Assembly: GCA_016190665.1 (NCBI GenBank)
Contig: JACPQD010000045.1
Coordinates: forward strand, 1 to 64,000
Direction of reading: 5' to 3'
DNA length: 64,000 nucleotides
Origin: Chloroflexota bacterium
GTDB lineage: Bacteria > Chloroflexota > Dehalococcoidia > JACPQD01
Numbering within the stretch: position 1 is the stretch's first letter; every line of letters begins with the position of its first letter. The notes under the pieces were generated by a model, which worked only from the letters and a program-made list of their open reading frames with translations, did not search any database and was not told the DNA's origin. Positions 54,480 to 63,398 of this stretch are shown in pieces. Position numbers and translations under genes: made by a program.

Positions 54480-54992
54480 GTGGACATACTGCTCTCCCTC
54501 TTCCGCGACATAAACTTCGACTGGCTGGCCCAGTTCCAATGGGTCTTCATGCTCGTCGCCGCTATTTTGGGCGCCTATTTCATCCTTTTCGCTCTAAGCC
54601 TGGCTGTCTGGGTCTTCCGTGACATTCGCACCAGGAGCCGGGACCCCTTTGCCATCGCCTTCGCGATAATCCTGGTCCTCGTGTTGAACCTCCCGGGCCT
54701 GGCGCTGTATTTGCTCCTCCGGCCCAATGATACCCTTTCGGAGAACTACGAGCGGTCTCTTCAGGAGGAGGCGTTGCTTCGCGAGCTGGACAACCAGGTG
54801 TCCTGCCCGTCATGCCACCGCCCCATCGAGCCGGAGTTCGCCATGTGCCCCTTCTGCTATACCCTGCTTAAACGCACCTGCCCCAACTGCCGGCGCCTCC
54901 TCAGTCCCTCCTGGCGTGGCTGCCCCTACTGCGCTACGCGGCTGGCTGAATCAACAGTGACTAGTGACCAGACCCAGGAAGTCTCGCGGTAA
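54480..54992 (+). CDS. Membrane protein with double zinc ribbon
   Basis: The 170-residue protein has two N-terminal helices (FMLVAAILGAYFILFALSL, IAFAIILVLVLNLPGLALYLLL) and a C-terminal double zinc ribbon with CxxC pairs: CPSCHRP, CPFCYT, CPNCRR, CPYCAT. Zinc ribbons of this form bind nucleic acid or protein. Start codon GTG at 54480, preceded by GTAAGGGGTGG. It overlaps the next gene by 29 bases. Confidence 0.75.
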   Translation: MDILLSLFRDINFDWLAQFQWVFMLVAAILGAYFILFALSLAVWVFRDIRTRSRDPFAIAFAIILVLVLNLPGLALYLLLRPNDTLSENYERSLQEEALLRELDNQVSCPSCHRPIEPEFAMCPFCYTLLKRTCPNCRRLLSPSWRGCPYCATRLAESTVTSDQTQEVSR

Positions 54993-55698
54993 TCTCGCCC
55001 GGCGGTTGGCCTATCTCTGCAAGGTGGACCTGGGTGAGGCTGCCATCCTCGCCTCCGGCGCCCGGTTCAGAAGGCTCCTCATCGGCTACCTCATCAAGCT
55101 CTCCGATATCGAGCGACGCGCCAGGTTGGCCATCCCCTCCGGTGGAGGCGAGGAAAAGGCCAAAGCCCTCTTTGACTGGCTGTGGCATGACAGGTCCCGA
55201 CGCATCGGGATCCCGAGAGAGTCGGGACCACAACGCTACGCATCCGGAGGCAATTTCCGGCTCACCGACGTCATTGATGCCCAGATGGGGCTGGGCGAGA
55301 CGGTGGGCAACTGCCTTGGGCTGACCCTCCTCTACAACTCCCTCGGGCAGCGGCTGGACCTGCCGCTGAAGGCTGTCCACCTGGAAAAAGCCTTCGATAG
55401 AGGCCCGCACGTCCTGTCAATGCTCCCCGCGGCTGGCGGCGCCATCGATATCGAGAACATCGTCACCGATGGCTTCGACTACCAGGGCCACCTGACGAAC
55501 CCGGGGCGCGTGGAGTGGGGGAACCGAGACCTGATCGCCGAGCTGCTGGTAGCCATAGGGAACGAGCAGTTCGAGCAGGGTAATCTGGGGACAGCGCTGG
55601 AGAGCTACGAGGCTGCCTTCTATCTCTCGCCGGAGAATCACACTGCGGAGCTGAACAGGCTTATTGCGGCCTCTGAGTTGGGGAGATACGCGAGCTAA
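54964..55698 (+). CDS. Transglutaminase-like/SirB1-type protein with TPR-like tail
   Basis: The 244-residue protein has the core Cys of a transglutaminase-like fold in VGNCLGLTLLYNSLGQRLDLP, with HVLSML downstream (His), like SirB1 family proteins. The C-terminal section (IGNEQFEQGNLGTALESYEAAFYLSPENHTAE) is one TPR unit. An insert-like stretch RSRRIGIPRESGPQ (55189-55231) matches a palindromic repeat family and may be a recent insertion kept in frame. GTG 54964 is the likely start. Confidence 0.75.
   Translation: MTRPRKSRGNLARRLAYLCKVDLGEAAILASGARFRRLLIGYLIKLSDIERRARLAIPSGGGEEKAKALFDWLWHDRSRRIGIPRESGPQRYASGGNFRLTDVIDAQMGLGETVGNCLGLTLLYNSLGQRLDLPLKAVHLEKAFDRGPHVLSMLPAAGGAIDIENIVTDGFDYQGHLTNPGRVEWGNRDLIAELLVAIGNEQFEQGNLGTALESYEAAFYLSPENHTAELNRLIAASELGRYAS
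55189..55231. repeat. TCCCGA/TCGGGA palindrome copy inside the transglutaminase-like gene
   Basis: TCCCGACGCATCGGGATCCC and GAGAGAGTCGGGA form a compound palindrome that keeps the reading frame. Related copies lie at 223-240, 298-315, 18299-18338 and 62842-62862. Confidence 0.6.
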
Positions 55699-55733
55699 AC
55701 GGCCAATTCCTGCTGCGGTATTTGCGGCGTCCG

Positions 55734-56441
55734 TCAAATCCCCAGGTAGGCCTCGCAGATGTTGGGCAAGGCCCGTATATCCGCGGGGCTGCCCTCCGCC
55801 TTGATAATACCCTCGTGCATTATGTAGACGTAATCCGCGAGATCGAGGGAGGCTTCGACGTTCTGCTCCACCAGCAGCACGGTGAGGCCGATCTCAGTCC
55901 TCATCCTCTTAACCGTCTCGAAGACTTCGGTGACCAGCTTGGGCGCCAACCCCTGGCTGGGCTCGTCCAGCATTATGAGCCTGGGTCGGGTCATCAACGC
56001 TCGCGCGATGGTCACCATCTGCTGCTCGCCCCCGCTGAGGGAGCCCGCCCTCTGCTCCGCCCTTTCCTTGAGGACCGGGAACAGGGAGTACACCAGTTCC
56101 AGCGACTCCACCGCCCGCTGGGCGGCTTCTCTCAGATAGGCGCCCATGGTCAGGTTCTCCCGTACGCTCATGTTGGCGAAGAGGTGTTTCCCTTCGGGGA
56201 CCAGCGCTATCCCCTCGCCCACCTTCCGGTGAGAGGGCCAGTTCGTGATGTCTTTGCCCTGGTAGTTGATCTTTCCACCCCAGGGCTCCAGCAGGCTCAA
56301 GATGGTCCGCAGCATGGTGGTCTTCCCCACGCCGTTGGGCCCCAGCAAACAGGTTATCGAGCCCTCTCTTACCTCCAAACTGGGCCGCCAAAGCACCTGC
56401 ATGGGGCCGTAGCCCGACTCCAGAGCTTCAACCTTCAGCAT
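55734..56441 (-). CDS. livF: Branched-chain amino-acid ABC ATPase LivF
   Basis: ATPase of 235 residues of the HAAT/Liv import system. Walker A GPNGVGKTT, Q-loop and EGKHLFANMSVRENL, signature LSGGEQQMVTIARAL, Walker B LIMLDEPSQGLAP. It begins 14 bases inside the livG end. Ends at 55734, facing the transglutaminase gene. Order livK-livH-livM-livG-livF is the canonical cassette. Confidence 0.93.
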   Translation of the reverse strand: MLKVEALESGYGPMQVLWRPSLEVREGSITCLLGPNGVGKTTMLRTILSLLEPWGGKINYQGKDITNWPSHRKVGEGIALVPEGKHLFANMSVRENLTMGAYLREAAQRAVESLELVYSLFPVLKERAEQRAGSLSGGEQQMVTIARALMTRPRLIMLDEPSQGLAPKLVTEVFETVKRMRTEIGLTVLLVEQNVEASLDLADYVYIMHEGIIKAEGSPADIRALPNICEAYLGI

Positions 56442-57183
56442 GTGACCCGCCTATGGCGCAGCCAAGATATATCTCTATGACCCTGGGATCGCTGAGAGCT
56501 TCGGCAGTGGGCGCATCGACCAGCTTCGCGCCGTGGTACATCACTATCACCCGTTTCGCGAAGCCGGTTACGGCGCGCATGACATGTTCCACCATGGCAA
56601 GGATGGCGATGTTCTCCTCCAGGGCCACCTTCTTGAGAAAGCCGACCATGCCGTCGATGTCCGAAGGGTGCATGCCGGCCATCGCTTCATCCATGAGGAG
56701 GAGCTTCGGCTTCGTCGCCAGGGCGCGGCCAATCTCCATCAACTTCTTTTCGACAGGGGTCAGCGTCCCGGCCGGTTTGTCTCGATGCCCCCTGAGGCCC
56801 ATAAGCTCGATGTAGCGGTCGGCTATCTCCAGGGACTGGTCGACACTGACCTTGCCGCTCAGCGTGCCGAACATGGCGCCGACCGCAACGTTTTCTCTGA
56901 CCGTGGCCGAGGCGAAGGGCCGGGGTATCTGGAAGGTCCGACCGATGCCCATGGGCGCGCGCGTGTAAGGCGGCAGCTTTGTGATATCCTTGCCCTCAAA
57001 GATGATTCGGCCCTCTTCCGGCGGGCAAACGCCACTGATGACGTTGTAGAGCGTGGTCTTGCCACTCCCGTTGGGGCCGACAATGCCCACGAACTCGCCG
57101 CGCTCAATCTCGAGGCTGACGTTATTCACGGCCACCAGGCCGCCGAACCGCTTGGTCACGTTTTGCAGCGTCAGCAGCGCCAT
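56428..57183 (-). CDS. livG: Branched-chain amino-acid ABC ATPase LivG
   Basis: ATPase of 251 residues: Walker A GPNGSGKTTLYN, signature-like LTPVEKKLMEIGRAL, Walker B KLLLMDEAMAGMHP, His VEHVMRAV. I chose ATG 57183 (MALLTLQNVTKRFGG), with GGGGGGCGG upstream. The signature starts TPVEK rather than LSGGQ, as usual in LivG. Partners livF, livM. Confidence 0.92.
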   Translation of the reverse strand: MALLTLQNVTKRFGGLVAVNNVSLEIERGEFVGIVGPNGSGKTTLYNVISGVCPPEEGRIIFEGKDITKLPPYTRAPMGIGRTFQIPRPFASATVRENVAVGAMFGTLSGKVSVDQSLEIADRYIELMGLRGHRDKPAGTLTPVEKKLMEIGRALATKPKLLLMDEAMAGMHPSDIDGMVGFLKKVALEENIAILAMVEHVMRAVTGFAKRVIVMYHGAKLVDAPTAEALSDPRVIEIYLGCAIGGSHAEG

Positions 57184-57387
57184 GCCGCCCCCCAATCACT
57201 TGAACCACTGATGGACACGCATATTCGGGAGCGAGAAGCGAGGAGCGCGAAGCGGGAAGCCCCCCGCCCTCGTAGTCACTGCTTCCCTTCGGCTTCGCTC
57301 AGGGCAGGCTTGCTCCGCGCTTCGTGCTTCCCGATTCTATACTCCGTGTCTATCAGTGCTAATCCGTGGTTCCGTTCCCTTTCCGAA
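57184..57387. other. Spacer between livM and livG with the 25-bp dispersed repeat
   Basis: Repeat-rich low-complexity sequence containing the 25-bp repeat at 57286-57310 (matching the insert in the group II intron RT) and several GAAGCGCGGAGC-like tracts. No gene. It interrupts the liv operon, which normally lacks such a gap. Confidence 0.6.
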
Positions 57388-58377
57388 TCATTGCACGAAC
57401 TGCTCCAGCCGCGTGCCTCTCAGTGTCCGCTTCACCAGGCCGACCACTCCCTCAGGGAACACCAGGATGGTGATAATAATAACCGGGGCGAAGATGAGCA
57501 ACTGGTATCCGGGGAGGAAAACGGTGAGCCAGTACTTGGACAACCCGTATACCAGGCCGCCCACAACGGGGCCCATGAGGGTGCCCGCCCCCCCAAGCAG
57601 CACGATGATTATGGCCTCCACCGTGTAGCTCACTTCGAAGACGTCCGCGGGAAAGACATAGGTGAATTTCAGCGCCCAGGCCATGGCGCCGATCATGCCG
57701 GCGAAGGCGGCGCTGGTGGCGAAGGCGATGATTTTGTATTTGGTCACGTTGATCCCCATTACCTTCGCCGCATCCTCGTCCTCTCGAAGCGCCGTCAGAG
57801 CGTAGCCGATGCGGCTCCTGATAAAGTAAAGGGTCACGAAGGCGGCGGCCGCCGCGATAACGAAGACGGCCACATCGGCCCAGAACGTGGACAGCCCGGA
57901 GGCCACCTCTCTTCCCAGGGCCTCCCTCATCTGACCGGAGAAGATGATGCCCTTGGAGCCGCCCCAGAGTCTCGCCCCCTCAAGGAAGTAGCGGAAGCCT
58001 TCGTTCACCCCGATGGTGGCAATCGCGAAGTAAGCGCCCCTGAGTCTTAGAGCCACTGCTCCCACGGCCAGGGACAGGACGGTCGCCATTACGATGCCTA
58101 GGAGCAGACCAATGATCACGATGCCCAGCCCCAGCCCGGGGACCTGGCTCAGGGTGGCTATCCCGAGCGCCATTCCGTAAGTACCCAGGGCCACGAAGGC
58201 GACGTAGCCGAAATCGACGTAGCCGGTCATCCCCAGGAAGATGTTGAAGGCCTGGCCTATGGCGCAATAGAAGGCCAACATGGCCACCATCTGCCAGGTG
58301 CCCGACACGCTGCGGCCGAAGAGGAACAGGACGAGATAAAGGGCATAAACGGGGAGCAACGGGTAATACTTCTTCAT
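57388..58377 (-). CDS. livM: Branched-chain amino-acid ABC permease LivM
   Basis: The 329-residue permease has about nine helices, with the conserved DFGYVAFVALGTYG and GLVGNPWA-like positions of LivM; ALREDEDAAKVMGINVTKYKIIAFATSAAFAGMIGAMAW (in parts) is the EAA-like coupling loop. It ends 5 bases from livH on the same strand. Confidence 0.9.
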   Translation of the reverse strand: MKKYYPLLPVYALYLVLFLFGRSVSGTWQMVAMLAFYCAIGQAFNIFLGMTGYVDFGYVAFVALGTYGMALGIATLSQVPGLGLGIVIIGLLLGIVMATVLSLAVGAVALRLRGAYFAIATIGVNEGFRYFLEGARLWGGSKGIIFSGQMREALGREVASGLSTFWADVAVFVIAAAAAFVTLYFIRSRIGYALTALREDEDAAKVMGINVTKYKIIAFATSAAFAGMIGAMAWALKFTYVFPADVFEVSYTVEAIIIVLLGGAGTLMGPVVGGLVYGLSKYWLTVFLPGYQLLIFAPVIIITILVFPEGVVGLVKRTLRGTRLEQFVQ

Positions 58378-58381
58378 CGTA

Positions 58382-59269
58382 TCATTTGGCTCCCAGCAGC
58401 CCCGTGGGCTTGAAAAGAAGGATGACCAGCAGCATCACAAAGGTGACGAACCGGGTCAGCGCGAAAGGCTCCACGTCCGGGATGAGCGCCAGCAGCACAT
58501 AGGAACCGTTCTCTATGAGGCCGAAGATGAGGCCGGCGAAGAAGGCGCCGTAGGGCGAGGTCAGCCCCCCCAGCACAGCGATAACGAAGGCCTTCAGCGT
58601 GAACGGGCCGCCCATGTAGGGGTTGATGCCCACCGAGGTGAAGAGCGCCAGCATCACGCCGCTCATCACCGTTATGCCGATGCCGATGGCAAAGCTGAGG
58701 GCATAAGTGCGGGTCACGTTTATGCCACAGACCTTGGCGCCCTCGCTGTCCTCCACCACGGCCCTGACCGCCGTGCCCGCCTTGGTCTTACTGAACCAGA
58801 CGTAGAGGAACGCAGCGGTAAGCGTGCTGCCAACCAGGGCGAGAATCTTGGTCACAGGCATCACGGTGATGCCCAGGTCGATGCTCCCTATGTCCCAGGT
58901 GTAGCCGCGCCACTCGGCGCCGAAGAGCACCCGGACGACTTCCTGGAGGATGATCCCCAGGGCGAAGGTAGCCAGAAGGGAGGCGAGTTCGGGAGCGCGG
59001 ATCAGGCGCCGCATGACCGCGTAGAAGACAGCGTACCCCAGGGCCATGCCCAAGGCAAGCGCTACGACGATAGCCAGGACAGGGACGAGGCCCCACGACG
59101 CAAACATTATCAGCGCGACGAAGGCCCCGACCATCATGAAGGAGCCATGGCCGACGTTAACCACCCTGAGCACGCCAAAGATAAGGCTGAGCCCCATGGT
59201 GGCCACTCCGTAGACCGATCCGAGGACGAGCCCTTGGGTGAGATTGCCCGCCAGTTGCTCCCAGATCAT
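58382..59269 (-). CDS. livH: Branched-chain amino-acid ABC permease LivH
   Basis: The 295-residue permease has the N-terminal NLTQGLVLGSVYGVATMGLSLIFGVLRVVNVGHGSFMM region of LivH (in parts) and EDSEGAKVCGINVTRTYALSFAIG as coupling loop, with about eight helices. It is followed downstream on the minus strand by livM. The spacer in front of it (59270-59614) holds an inverted repeat element. Confidence 0.92.
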   Translation of the reverse strand: MIWEQLAGNLTQGLVLGSVYGVATMGLSLIFGVLRVVNVGHGSFMMVGAFVALIMFASWGLVPVLAIVVALALGMALGYAVFYAVMRRLIRAPELASLLATFALGIILQEVVRVLFGAEWRGYTWDIGSIDLGITVMPVTKILALVGSTLTAAFLYVWFSKTKAGTAVRAVVEDSEGAKVCGINVTRTYALSFAIGIGITVMSGVMLALFTSVGINPYMGGPFTLKAFVIAVLGGLTSPYGAFFAGLIFGLIENGSYVLLALIPDVEPFALTRFVTFVMLLVILLFKPTGLLGAK

Positions 59270-59401
59270 TGCGTAGCTTTCAGCTATCAGCGTTCAGCAA
59301 TCGTAGATGGGATAGATTGCGGCGAATCATTGTCTCAGAATGGATTGCAGCGCTAGGCGCCCCATCCATTCTTGCGTCGTTTAGCGCCGCAATCCATATG
59401 A

Positions 59402-59488
59402 GGGTGGGTGAAGTCCCGCTTCGGCACGCAACCCACCACCGGCTCAGCAACGTTGATTCGCCCGGTGGGTTGCGCTTCGCTTCACCCA
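59402..59488. repeat. Inverted-repeat element between livK and livH
   Basis: GGTGGGTGAAG with GCAACCCACC (59402-59437) faces GGTGGGTTGC with CTTCACCC (59464-59488). The rest of 59270-59614 contains a low-complexity spacer and another AT-rich imperfect repeat (GGATTGC...GCAATCC). No gene. Confidence 0.65.
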
Positions 59489-59614
59489 TCCTCCAGGCTA
59501 TGCCCCTATCCTCCACCCGTGGACGTGGTGGACGAAGTGGACACAGTGGAAGGGAGCCGCCGCCACAAGGCACTGCGCCCTTCTCCCTACCCCCTCTAAC
59601 CTCTAACCTAGCCC

Positions 59615-60907
59615 CTAGCTCTTGGGCGTCGCCTTCTTCCCCGCCTTGATGTCGGCGTAGGTAGGCTTGGGGTAGGCCACTTTGGCTGTGGCCGCGCTCT
59701 CCGGCCATATGATGACCTTCTTGCCATTCTGCCACTGGACGTCCACGCTGGCGTGGCCGACCTGAAGCCCCTTCTCGTCGACCGCCCAGTCGCCATAGAA
59801 GGACACGAACTTAAGCTTGGTCAGAGCAGCCCGTACGGCGTCGGAGTCGGCAGTCCCGGCCGTCTCAACGGCCTTGACGAAGGCCAGGACGATGGCCGAG
59901 CTGGCGGCGGCGTGATAATCGGGTTCCACCCCCTTGGAGAAGCCGGAGAACAGCTTGGCGTACTCTTCCTGGGTCGGGCCGAACCAGTCAGTTTTCGCCG
60001 CTTTGGCCGCATCGGGACTGAACTTGACGCCATTTTCCCAGTGGGCCGGGCCCATGATACCTTCGGCCAGCGGGCCGAGAGCTTGATAGTAGGCGGGCAG
60101 CGTCGGTCCCACCGCCAGAGAGATAGCCTTAACATCGATGCCCAGGTCGGACATTTGCTTGGCGAAGAGCTGCGTATCGGCGAAATGCCCGCCGCCGAGG
60201 ATTATGTCCGGCTTCGATGCTTTGAGGTCAGAGAGAATCGGGGTCAAGTCAGTTACCTTTGACGGGTAGTTGCGGTTAAAAACGATCTCGTAGCCCAGCT
60301 CAGCGGCGCGTTTCATCGTCCCTTCCCGCGCCATCATGGCAAACTCATCTTCCTCGTAGGACAGGGCCAGTCGTTTGGCGTTGGGGTCGATTTTCTTGAA
60401 CATCTCCAGGGCGCCAAGGTGGTACCTTCTTCCCGGAACGTAAGCCTGGACGGCATATTTGAATCCTTGTTCATGGATGCGGTCGCTGGCGCCGCCCTGG
60501 TTCAGATAGAGTGTGCCGTACTTCTCAGCGATGGGAGCGCCCGCCAGGACAAGCCCTGACGAATAGGGGCTCATTACGGCGCTCACTTTGTCGACCGTTA
60601 TCGCCCGCTCGATGAGGCTGGTGACCAGCTCCTTTTTGGACTCATCATCATAATACTTGTATTCGAGAGGGACTTTCTTTGCGCCCACCTTGACGCCGCC
60701 GTTGGCCTCGTTCACCCACTTGACCGCTGTCTGCACGCCCCAAACGCACTGTTCTCCTTCCTTCGCCAGTTGGCCCGATATGCTTATCGGGCCGCCGATG
60801 AGCACCTTGTCGATGGCTGCGCCCGGCGCAGCCGCCGGCTGCGCACAGGCCGGCAGTGAACTCGCCACCAGGAGCAACACGGATGCAACGAACAAAGCCT
60901 TTCTCAT
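59615..60907 (-). CDS. livK: Branched-chain amino-acid-type substrate-binding lipoprotein LivK
   Basis: Periplasmic binding lipoprotein of 430 residues. Signal with lipobox LPAC (LLLVASSLPACAQP). The fold has the Peripla_BP_6 pattern: IDKVLIGGPISISGQLAKEGEQ at the N terminus, VSAVMSPYSSGL and TLYLNQGGASD in the centre, and a final IIWPESAATAKV. ATG 60907 is preferred because AAGGGGG lies just upstream; 34 extra codons of the longer frame do not look like a signal. Ligand could be amides, amino acids or urea-type compounds. Confidence 0.9.
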   Translation of the reverse strand: MRKALFVASVLLLVASSLPACAQPAAAPGAAIDKVLIGGPISISGQLAKEGEQCVWGVQTAVKWVNEANGGVKVGAKKVPLEYKYYDDESKKELVTSLIERAITVDKVSAVMSPYSSGLVLAGAPIAEKYGTLYLNQGGASDRIHEQGFKYAVQAYVPGRRYHLGALEMFKKIDPNAKRLALSYEEDEFAMMAREGTMKRAAELGYEIVFNRNYPSKVTDLTPILSDLKASKPDIILGGGHFADTQLFAKQMSDLGIDVKAISLAVGPTLPAYYQALGPLAEGIMGPAHWENGVKFSPDAAKAAKTDWFGPTQEEYAKLFSGFSKGVEPDYHAAASSAIVLAFVKAVETAGTADSDAVRAALTKLKFVSFYGDWAVDEKGLQVGHASVDVQWQNGKKVIIWPESAATAKVAYPKPTYADIKAGKKATPKS

Positions 60908-61242
60908 CTGTACCCCCTTCGACGTAGAATCCATCCGTCCTTGCCGACAAAAAAGAAAACCGACCCGCCAGTACAGCAGGTCGGCATTTACTTCCTCATC
61001 CCCTCCCAACTGCGACGCCGGGCCTGGCGAGGTTAGACGGGTGGCGGGGGTTGGAGGGGGGGAAGGGGCCCTGGTCTCTCCCCTAACCCGTGACCCCCGT
61101 TCGTTGTTGCCCGTAGTATACCACCTCTTCGGCGGTTGTCAATGGCTGGTGGGGCGGCATTCTCTTTGGAGTTTGACCGGGGCAGACAGGCCAGAGGGCG
61201 GCCACCTGGCCACACCCCGTTATCTCCGCGCCAAGCCTGTTG
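60908..61242. other. Intergenic spacer
   Basis: Contains the promoter region for livK on the minus strand and the 3' end of the P-loop protein. No gene seen; two minus-strand ORFs here are not supported. Confidence 0.45.
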
Positions 61243-62262
61243 CTACAGGTCCAGCGCAGTGTAGGCCGCTTTGAAATCGAAATTCCGCGCCATGATCTGG
61301 CTGAACTTCTCCAGCTTCCTTTCATCCTGGAAGCGGACACTGGGCAAAAGCTCTTCCAGCACGGCCAATGTGCCCAGCGTATCCTTCTGAACCTTGACCA
61401 TCGGTACGCCCTTTTCCGCGGCCCGGTAGGCGAGCTGCGGGATGGGGTCGATGCCGTTAGTGAGGATCAAGACCCTGGTGGATGTCTCCAGGGCGGCGTT
61501 CTGCAGGTCGGGCCGGTCGCCGCGAGTGACGACGGCCTTGTTGGCCTTGCGGCGGAAGTAGTCCAGGCCGGAGTCGATGGACAGGGCGCCCACCATGACA
61601 TTCTCCACCAGCTCGGCGCTGGCCTCCGGCGAGTTCAGGACCTGTCCGTCGAGGCTCTTCACCAGGTCGGCAACACTGGCGGAAAGGAGGCTGCGGTCCT
61701 CGGGGAGGATGGCCAGTGTCTTTATGCCGTTGGCCTCCAGCACGGGGACGATGAAGGACTTCACGTGGTCGGTCATGGCGGCAGGCACGGCGTTTATCAC
61801 CGCCCCGATCACCCTCCCCTTGACCAGCTTGCCGAAGGAGATCAAATCTTCTCCGGCATCCCGGCCATCCCAGCGCAGAATGGCCAGCGCCTTGGCATCC
61901 AGCGCCGCGACGATCTCCGCCGAGGTCTTCCCGGCGTCGCCGGTGAGGCCGCTGAGCCCCTCGATCAGCACCACGTCCTTGCCCGGCGACACGGCTGCGT
62001 ACCTTGCCTTGACCTTATCGCTGAGGCCGGCCGCCTTGGCCAGGGAGTCTACGGAGATAGGGGCGAGAACCTCCGGGGACTCCTTGAGGCCCAGCGCCTT
62101 CGCCACGAACTCGGTATCTGAGTCCTTCGCCGCCCGACCGATGACCAGAGTCTTGAAATAGCCCACCGCCTTCCCATCGGTCTGAAGTCGTTTTCCCAGG
62201 CTGGCGCAGATCGCGGTCTTGCCGGAAGATGCCTCCACCGATGTGACGTACAAGGCGGTCAT
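61243..62262 (-). CDS. P-loop/DRTGG protein (Pta N-terminal-like)
   Basis: The 339-residue protein starts MTALYVTSVEASSGKTAIC: a dethiobiotin-synthetase-like P-loop (SVEASSGKTA) and EGLSGLTGDAG. The C-terminal section (KSLDGQVLNSPEASAELVENVMVGALSI, VVTRGDRPDLQNAAL in parts) is a DRTGG domain, as in the N-terminal half of phosphotransacetylase. This free-standing type is known in anaerobes without defined role; it may bind nucleotides. ATG 62262 is chosen because GAAGGAGCG is upstream. Confidence 0.75.
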   Translation of the reverse strand: MTALYVTSVEASSGKTAICASLGKRLQTDGKAVGYFKTLVIGRAAKDSDTEFVAKALGLKESPEVLAPISVDSLAKAAGLSDKVKARYAAVSPGKDVVLIEGLSGLTGDAGKTSAEIVAALDAKALAILRWDGRDAGEDLISFGKLVKGRVIGAVINAVPAAMTDHVKSFIVPVLEANGIKTLAILPEDRSLLSASVADLVKSLDGQVLNSPEASAELVENVMVGALSIDSGLDYFRRKANKAVVTRGDRPDLQNAALETSTRVLILTNGIDPIPQLAYRAAEKGVPMVKVQKDTLGTLAVLEELLPSVRFQDERKLEKFSQIMARNFDFKAAYTALDL

Positions 62263-62392
62263 CGCTACGCTCCTTCCCTCGATAAACAAGCTGTGACGCA
62301 GTATCTTGGGCATTATATCATAACTATCCTTCTATTTGCACTCGTCCACGTACTTGTCACATGGTCAAGTATCTGACTCAATCCCTCTTCTG

Positions 62393-62839
62393 CTAGTACT
62401 CCCCGATCCACCGCACCCACGGGGCCCAAGCCTCCACCGCCTTGAGCAAAATGCGGTCATCGGTCCAGAGTTCCACATCCTCCATTCGGGCCAGGACGAC
62501 ATAGAGGCTGTCGTAGATACTTGAGAGACGATGACTCCTGGCAAACTCAAAAGCCTCCTGGTAGAGACCTCGGGGGCTGAGAAGCTGAACCGGATACTCC
62601 AGGAACTGGGTTAAGGCCTCTTTGGATTCGGCCTCGGTAATCCCGCTGCCTTGCTTCCCTTCGCGGCCGCGCCGGTAAAGGGCATTTGCCACTTCAACGA
62701 GAAGGTGGGGAGGGCCGAGAATAGGCTGCCGGGCCTCCAGACTTGCCTTCAGGAGGGACTGGGCGCGGTCGGTAAACTCCTCGGCCAGGACCCACTTGAC
62801 GGCGACGCTGGCGTCAACTACTACAGCGGCCCCTTTCAT
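62393..62839 (-). CDS. vapC: VapC-type PIN-domain toxin
   Basis: RNase toxin of 148 residues. PIN catalytic acids: VVVDASVAVKW (Asp), HLLVEVANAL (Glu), SSIYDSLYVVLA (Asp), ELWTDDRILL (Asp). It overlaps by four bases the HTH gene on the same strand, the usual antitoxin position. Confidence 0.88.
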   Translation of the reverse strand: MKGAAVVVDASVAVKWVLAEEFTDRAQSLLKASLEARQPILGPPHLLVEVANALYRRGREGKQGSGITEAESKEALTQFLEYPVQLLSPRGLYQEAFEFARSHRLSSIYDSLYVVLARMEDVELWTDDRILLKAVEAWAPWVRWIGEY

Positions 62840-63273
62840 TGATCCCGATGGAATCGGGACTCCTCACGCGCCTGGCGGATTGATCGCCAGGAGGAAGGTA
62901 AGGGTCGGCCTTTTCTACGGGCAAGGATGCTGTCTATCAGGGCCTCTGACCGCTTGAAGGCTTGCCAGCCCTGGCCGATCTCATCCTCCGTTAAGGGCGT
63001 CATAGTGCGCCGGATGGGCATGGCCTCCTCCCCCTCCTTCGAGGTTGGGACAAGCATCTTAGCCAGATCAGAACGGCGAATCCGCAGGTAGCGAGGGCCA
63101 AGTTGGTACGCAGGTAGGCGTCCCTGTTTGACCCAGCGTTGGACGGTTACCGCGCTCACCTTCAGGAGCTTGGCTGCCTCAGCCATGGTGAGAAGATCGA
63201 GGTCAACATCTGTCGTCATCAGAGGTATTCCCGGGAACCATGCGGCGCGCCATGCCTCATCATAAGCAATCAT
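62836..63273 (-). CDS. Excisionase-type HTH protein, probable antitoxin to the PIN gene
   Basis: The 145-residue frame has a MerR/HTH_17 domain (LTMAEAAKLLKVSAVTVQRWVKQGRLPAYQLGPRYLRIRRSDLAK in parts). The C-terminal tail may wrap the PIN partner. The real start may be MTTDVD (63219) rather than 63273; RBS evidence is weak for both. A palindrome copy (62842-62862) lies at its end. Confidence 0.7.
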   Translation of the reverse strand: MIAYDEAWRAAWFPGIPLMTTDVDLDLLTMAEAAKLLKVSAVTVQRWVKQGRLPAYQLGPRYLRIRRSDLAKMLVPTSKEGEEAMPIRRTMTPLTEDEIGQGWQAFKRSEALIDSILARRKGRPLPSSWRSIRQAREESRFHRDQ

Positions 63274-63398
63274 AGGATAGCATAAGCTGACATCGACGTC
63301 AAGATGCTGTTTGTTGGCAGGGGGACCGCTGAAATGGCTGGTCAGGGTCTTGACCGCACGTATTATAATAACAGGGGTTTCTTGAGGATGATTGCTGC

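Noticed and set aside
56533-58050. 505-residue ORF on the plus strand
   Set aside because: Antisense of livG/livM; composition is low-complexity His/Gly/Asp as expected of a high-GC shadow.
61083-61340. Short minus-strand ORF below livK
   Set aside because: Overlaps the P-loop gene end in another frame, with no start signal or family.
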